Below are positions 61,861-64,000 of a DNA stretch of 64,000 nt, piece by piece; position 1 is the first letter of the stretch, and the number at the start of each line of letters is the position of its first letter. Position numbers and translations under genes: made by a program. The stretch is from JAGQYP01 sp041392305 (GTDB lineage Bacteria > Bacteroidota > Bacteroidia > Flavobacteriales_D > Crocinitomicaceae). The DNA lies in the NCBI GenBank assembly GCA_041392305.1, contig JAWKMJ010000018.1, positions 1 through 64,000 of the forward strand, written 5' to 3'. The notes under the pieces are model-generated. The model was given only the letters and a program-made list of their open reading frames with translations, was not told where the DNA came from and did not search any database.

Positions 61861-63264
61861 ATGAAAAAAACTATTGTACTCGCCCTTGGAGTCATCCTTT
61901 CGCAAGGGGTATTTGCCCAGACTGATCCTGCCATTACTAGTTGGTTGATCAACACTACAGGAATAACTGGTCGACATTATGTTTCCGGAAATAGCACGCC
62001 TGTTACGGATACGGCATCGGCCAATGTTCAATTGGTTCAATATTCAAATGATTTTTCTTATATCAATTGCTCCGGTATTCCTGCGTACATCGTTGGGCCT
62101 TATTTAGATGGAAATCCAGCTTTAGCAACAAACAATGCCTGGTTGTTCAAAATTCCTTTGAATCCATCAGCCAATACCGGAACACTAACAGAGCCTCCAT
62201 TAGGTTGTATTGGTGTATTTATTAATGGTGTTCCCATGTATGATTACAAAGATGCTGCTTCCTATTCATCAAGTACACAACAAGATGAAATGCAAGGTGG
62301 TGATGGTGTTTGGAACAGAAATGCTATTCTTGCTGAAAATGATGGATTTGACTGTGCTAAAGGTCACCCCTCACCTATCTTTAATGGTCCTCCGGGTCCT
62401 GGCAGTACATTAGAGGGCGGATCTTACCATCATCATCAAAATCCGACGGCATATAATTTGGATATCGTTGAGGTTTCAAATGTTTGCGATTTGTATTTAG
62501 CAGACGGGCTCTACACTTTAGACTCTACCCAGCACGCGCCTTTGATTGGATTTGCCTTTGATGGTTACCCTGTTTATGGAGGTTATGGGTACTCTGACCC
62601 CAATGATCCTCAAAGCCCTATTAAAAGAATAGAATCGAGTTATCAATATAGAAATATAACCCAAAGAACACATTATGCCGATGGGACTGATGTAACCGAT
62701 GGCCCAGCTGTCAATTCGACTTACCCAATAGGCTGGTACCGTGAAGATTATGAATTCATACAAAATTCGGGAGATCTTGATGAGCACAATGGAAGACTAT
62801 GTAAAACTCCGGAATATCCAAATGGAACGTATGCCTATTTTGCTACAGTAGATGCAAATTGGAATTCGGCATACCCTTATTTAATTGGTCCTACTTATTA
62901 CGGAATCGTTGAAGAAGATAATTTCACTTCATCTCCTGGAAGTAACGATGTGGTAATTTCGGAACCAGTTTCTACATACACACCCACACTTTCTGCCGAT
63001 GAAAATTCAATAGATGACAGAAATTTGAATATCTTTCCGAATCCGGCCTCAGATCTTGTCGCGATCCAAATTACCGGATTGTTAAAAAGTGACTTATCTA
63101 TTGTGCTTTACGACATGCAAGGCAAAGTGGTTCAAGAAACTGAGATCAAACAAGGAAGCACTATATGGTATCTAGACACTCGCACAGTTTATGACGGACA
63201 ATACATTATTAGGATTACAGATGGCAATCAAGTTTTAACCCGCAAGCTGGTGATCAGTAGATAA
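61861..63264 (+). CDS. YHYH-domain protein with T9SS sorting domain
   Basis: This 467-residue protein starts at the ATG at 61861 (signal peptide MKKTIVLALGVILSQGVFAQ); a longer frame from 61747 overlaps mbnH. The YHYH domain reads Tyr189-His190-His191-His192 (GGSYHHHQNPTAYNL), then IGFAFDGYPVYGGYGY, IESSYQYRNITQRTHYADG and DEHNGRLCKTPEYPNGTYAYFAT. The C-terminus is a type A T9SS domain (LNIFPNPASDLVAIQITG). Family members often accompany copper genes. It is a surface-exported member of the MbnP/MbnH operon. Confidence 0.88.
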   Translation: MKKTIVLALGVILSQGVFAQTDPAITSWLINTTGITGRHYVSGNSTPVTDTASANVQLVQYSNDFSYINCSGIPAYIVGPYLDGNPALATNNAWLFKIPLNPSANTGTLTEPPLGCIGVFINGVPMYDYKDAASYSSSTQQDEMQGGDGVWNRNAILAENDGFDCAKGHPSPIFNGPPGPGSTLEGGSYHHHQNPTAYNLDIVEVSNVCDLYLADGLYTLDSTQHAPLIGFAFDGYPVYGGYGYSDPNDPQSPIKRIESSYQYRNITQRTHYADGTDVTDGPAVNSTYPIGWYREDYEFIQNSGDLDEHNGRLCKTPEYPNGTYAYFATVDANWNSAYPYLIGPTYYGIVEEDNFTSSPGSNDVVISEPVSTYTPTLSADENSIDDRNLNIFPNPASDLVAIQITGLLKSDLSIVLYDMQGKVVQETEIKQGSTIWYLDTRTVYDGQYIIRITDGNQVLTRKLVISR

Positions 63265-63286
63265 GCTGATACAAATGAAAACGAAG

Positions 63287-63314
63287 AGCAGATTCATGTG
63301 GATCTGCTTTTTTT
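63287..63314 (+). terminator. Rho-independent terminator after the YHYH gene
   Basis: Stem AGCAGAT/ATCTGCT (63287-63293 and 63302-63308) with an 8-base loop, followed by a run of seven T starting at the last stem base. Confidence 0.85.
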
Positions 63315-63356
63315 ATGTTTTTTTCTGTAAATTTACCCGCATATTTACAAATCCGG

Positions 63357-63704
63357 ATGCAATATAAAGTGTACCATATTCTTGGAAAAAAGAGCATTAA
63401 CAAAATAATGCTTTCCATGTTTTTTGCATTGGGTTTGATACTTATGTCTGGGTATACGATTAAAAGTTTCTTGCTTGAAGATGCCGATACTATTGAAAAA
63501 TCAAGTGAATTGGATGAAAACGAAAAAGAATCTGAAAATGAGACTGAATCCGAAGAAGAAGATGAGAAAATAGAAGATTTTCTCAGAATTCATTTCCCTT
63601 CCACTAGCTTATCTTTTGAATCCAACAAAGACGTGTTTATTCATTTGGAAATGCAGAGCATGCACTTTGGCGATACCTTTACTCCCCCTCCAGATCAGAT
63701 TTAA
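63357..63704 (+). CDS. Small single-helix protein with acidic linker
   Basis: This is a 115-residue protein from the ATG at 63357 (an in-frame ATG at 63315 lies in the terminator tail and is less likely). One helix (about 18-36, IMLSMFFALGLILMSGYTI) is followed by a strongly acidic linker (ENEKESENETESEEEDEK) and a short C-terminal part ending MQSMHFGDTFTPPPDQI with Met/His. I do not recognise the family. The Met/His-rich end would fit copper binding, but this is weak. Confidence 0.55.
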   Translation: MQYKVYHILGKKSINKIMLSMFFALGLILMSGYTIKSFLLEDADTIEKSSELDENEKESENETESEEEDEKIEDFLRIHFPSTSLSFESNKDVFIHLEMQSMHFGDTFTPPPDQI

Positions 63705-63708
63705 GTTC

Positions 63709-63733
63709 ACCGTTGGATAACCTATCCGGCGGT
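63709..63733. other. Stable hairpin before the SulP gene
   Basis: An 11-bp stem ACCGTTGGATA/TATCCGGCGGT (two G-T pairs) with a 3-base ACC loop lies right after the stop of the small gene and 45 bases before the SulP ATG. No T run follows directly, so it may be a regulatory or 3'-protecting hairpin. Confidence 0.45.
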
Positions 63734-63777
63734 ATTCGCTCTTTTACCGCAAACTATTCAGAACTTAAATTTTTATT

Positions 63778-64000
63778 ATGAGTGCAAAAAACACCAAAGA
63801 TCGATTTGATAATCTTCAAACCGGGTACAATGCCGGATTTCTTAATAATCTAAAATCAGATATCCCTGCAGGGCTTGTCGTTTTTCTAGTTGCCTTACCT
63901 CTTTGCTTGGGGATAGCGCTTGCATCAAAAGTGAACCCAATTTCAGGTATTATTGCCGGAGTGATAGGTGGAATCATCGTCGGTGCTATTTCAGGTTCCC
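63778..64000 (+). CDS. SulP-family anion transporter, 5' part (runs off the window)
   Basis: The 74 residues visible from the ATG at 63778 include LKSDIPAGLVVFLVALPLCL and GIALASKVNPISGIIAGVIGG, the conserved start of SulP transporters of the bicarbonate/sulfate group. It carries inorganic anions across the inner membrane; bicarbonate import is common for this sequence type. The remainder lies beyond the window. Confidence 0.88.
   Translation, partial: MSAKNTKDRFDNLQTGYNAGFLNNLKSDIPAGLVVFLVALPLCLGIALASKVNPISGIIAGVIGGIIVGAISGS

Overview
The window looks like the chromosome of a free-living member of the Bacteroidota, most likely Flavobacteriales of the Crocinitomicaceae/Cryomorphaceae type. 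The reasons are low GC, short intergenic gaps, TAnnTTTG-like -7 boxes, two secreted proteins with type IX secretion (T9SS) C-terminal sorting domains, LytS/LytTR signalling, WG-repeat and TPR-CHAT proteins, and Cys-Asp-Ser (CDS) adhesin-like repeats. The taxon is inferred from gene content only. I saw no rRNA, tRNA, transposase, prophage or CRISPR array.

Layout. 1-7200: the 3' part of a LytS-type sensor kinase, its LytTR regulator, a WG-repeat protein, a methyltransferase, two overlapping paralogous lipoproteins and a GNAT. 7271-9697: pheT. 9728-22471: one tightly packed plus-strand operon that carries all six steps to CMP-pseudaminic acid (PseB, PseC, PseH, PseG, PseI, PseF). It also carries a class I aminotransferase, an ATP-grasp ligase, an HMGL-like aldolase, an amidohydrolase, a PIG-L deacetylase, a toroidal protein of unknown role and a Wzx-type flippase. 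An RluE-like pseudouridine synthase is fused to its end. 23053-33878: mostly minus-strand glycosidases. A catalytically degraded GH2 homologue is followed, beyond an RND exporter and a DUF2147 protein on the plus strand, by a four-gene operon (glycosylasparaginase, GH20 hexosaminidase, CutC, GH2 beta-mannosidase) that matches stepwise degradation of the N-glycan core. 34120-46858: M23 peptidase, lpdA, secreted TPR-CHAT protein, GT2, PhnA, GT39, a T9SS adhesin, MscS and a beta-CASP nuclease. 47019-49392: an arsenic operon arsR-arsI-arsC-acr3 with a visible operator. 49432-56085: a lipoprotein, GT4, ChaN, an orphan membrane protein flanked by REP-like palindromes, and a sodium/proton antiporter with a cyclic-nucleotide-binding domain. 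56317-58585: two pentapeptide-repeat genes, one fused to a potassium-channel pore. 58642-63704: an ECF sigma factor followed by an anti-sigma-like protein, a CpxP-like protein, MbnP, MbnH and a YHYH-domain T9SS protein, plausibly a copper-responsive export and surface module. The window ends inside a SulP transporter.

The most interesting signals are the pseudaminic-acid cluster with its extra N-acyl-type modification genes, the ECF-MbnP-MbnH-YHYH operon, the lysosome-like N-glycan operon, the pentapeptide-repeat potassium channel, and a set of dispersed degenerate tandem repeats with periods of 7, 8, 13, 15 and 16 bases at gene ends. Those repeats reuse a small vocabulary of words. All functions are read from motifs by eye; no database search was possible.
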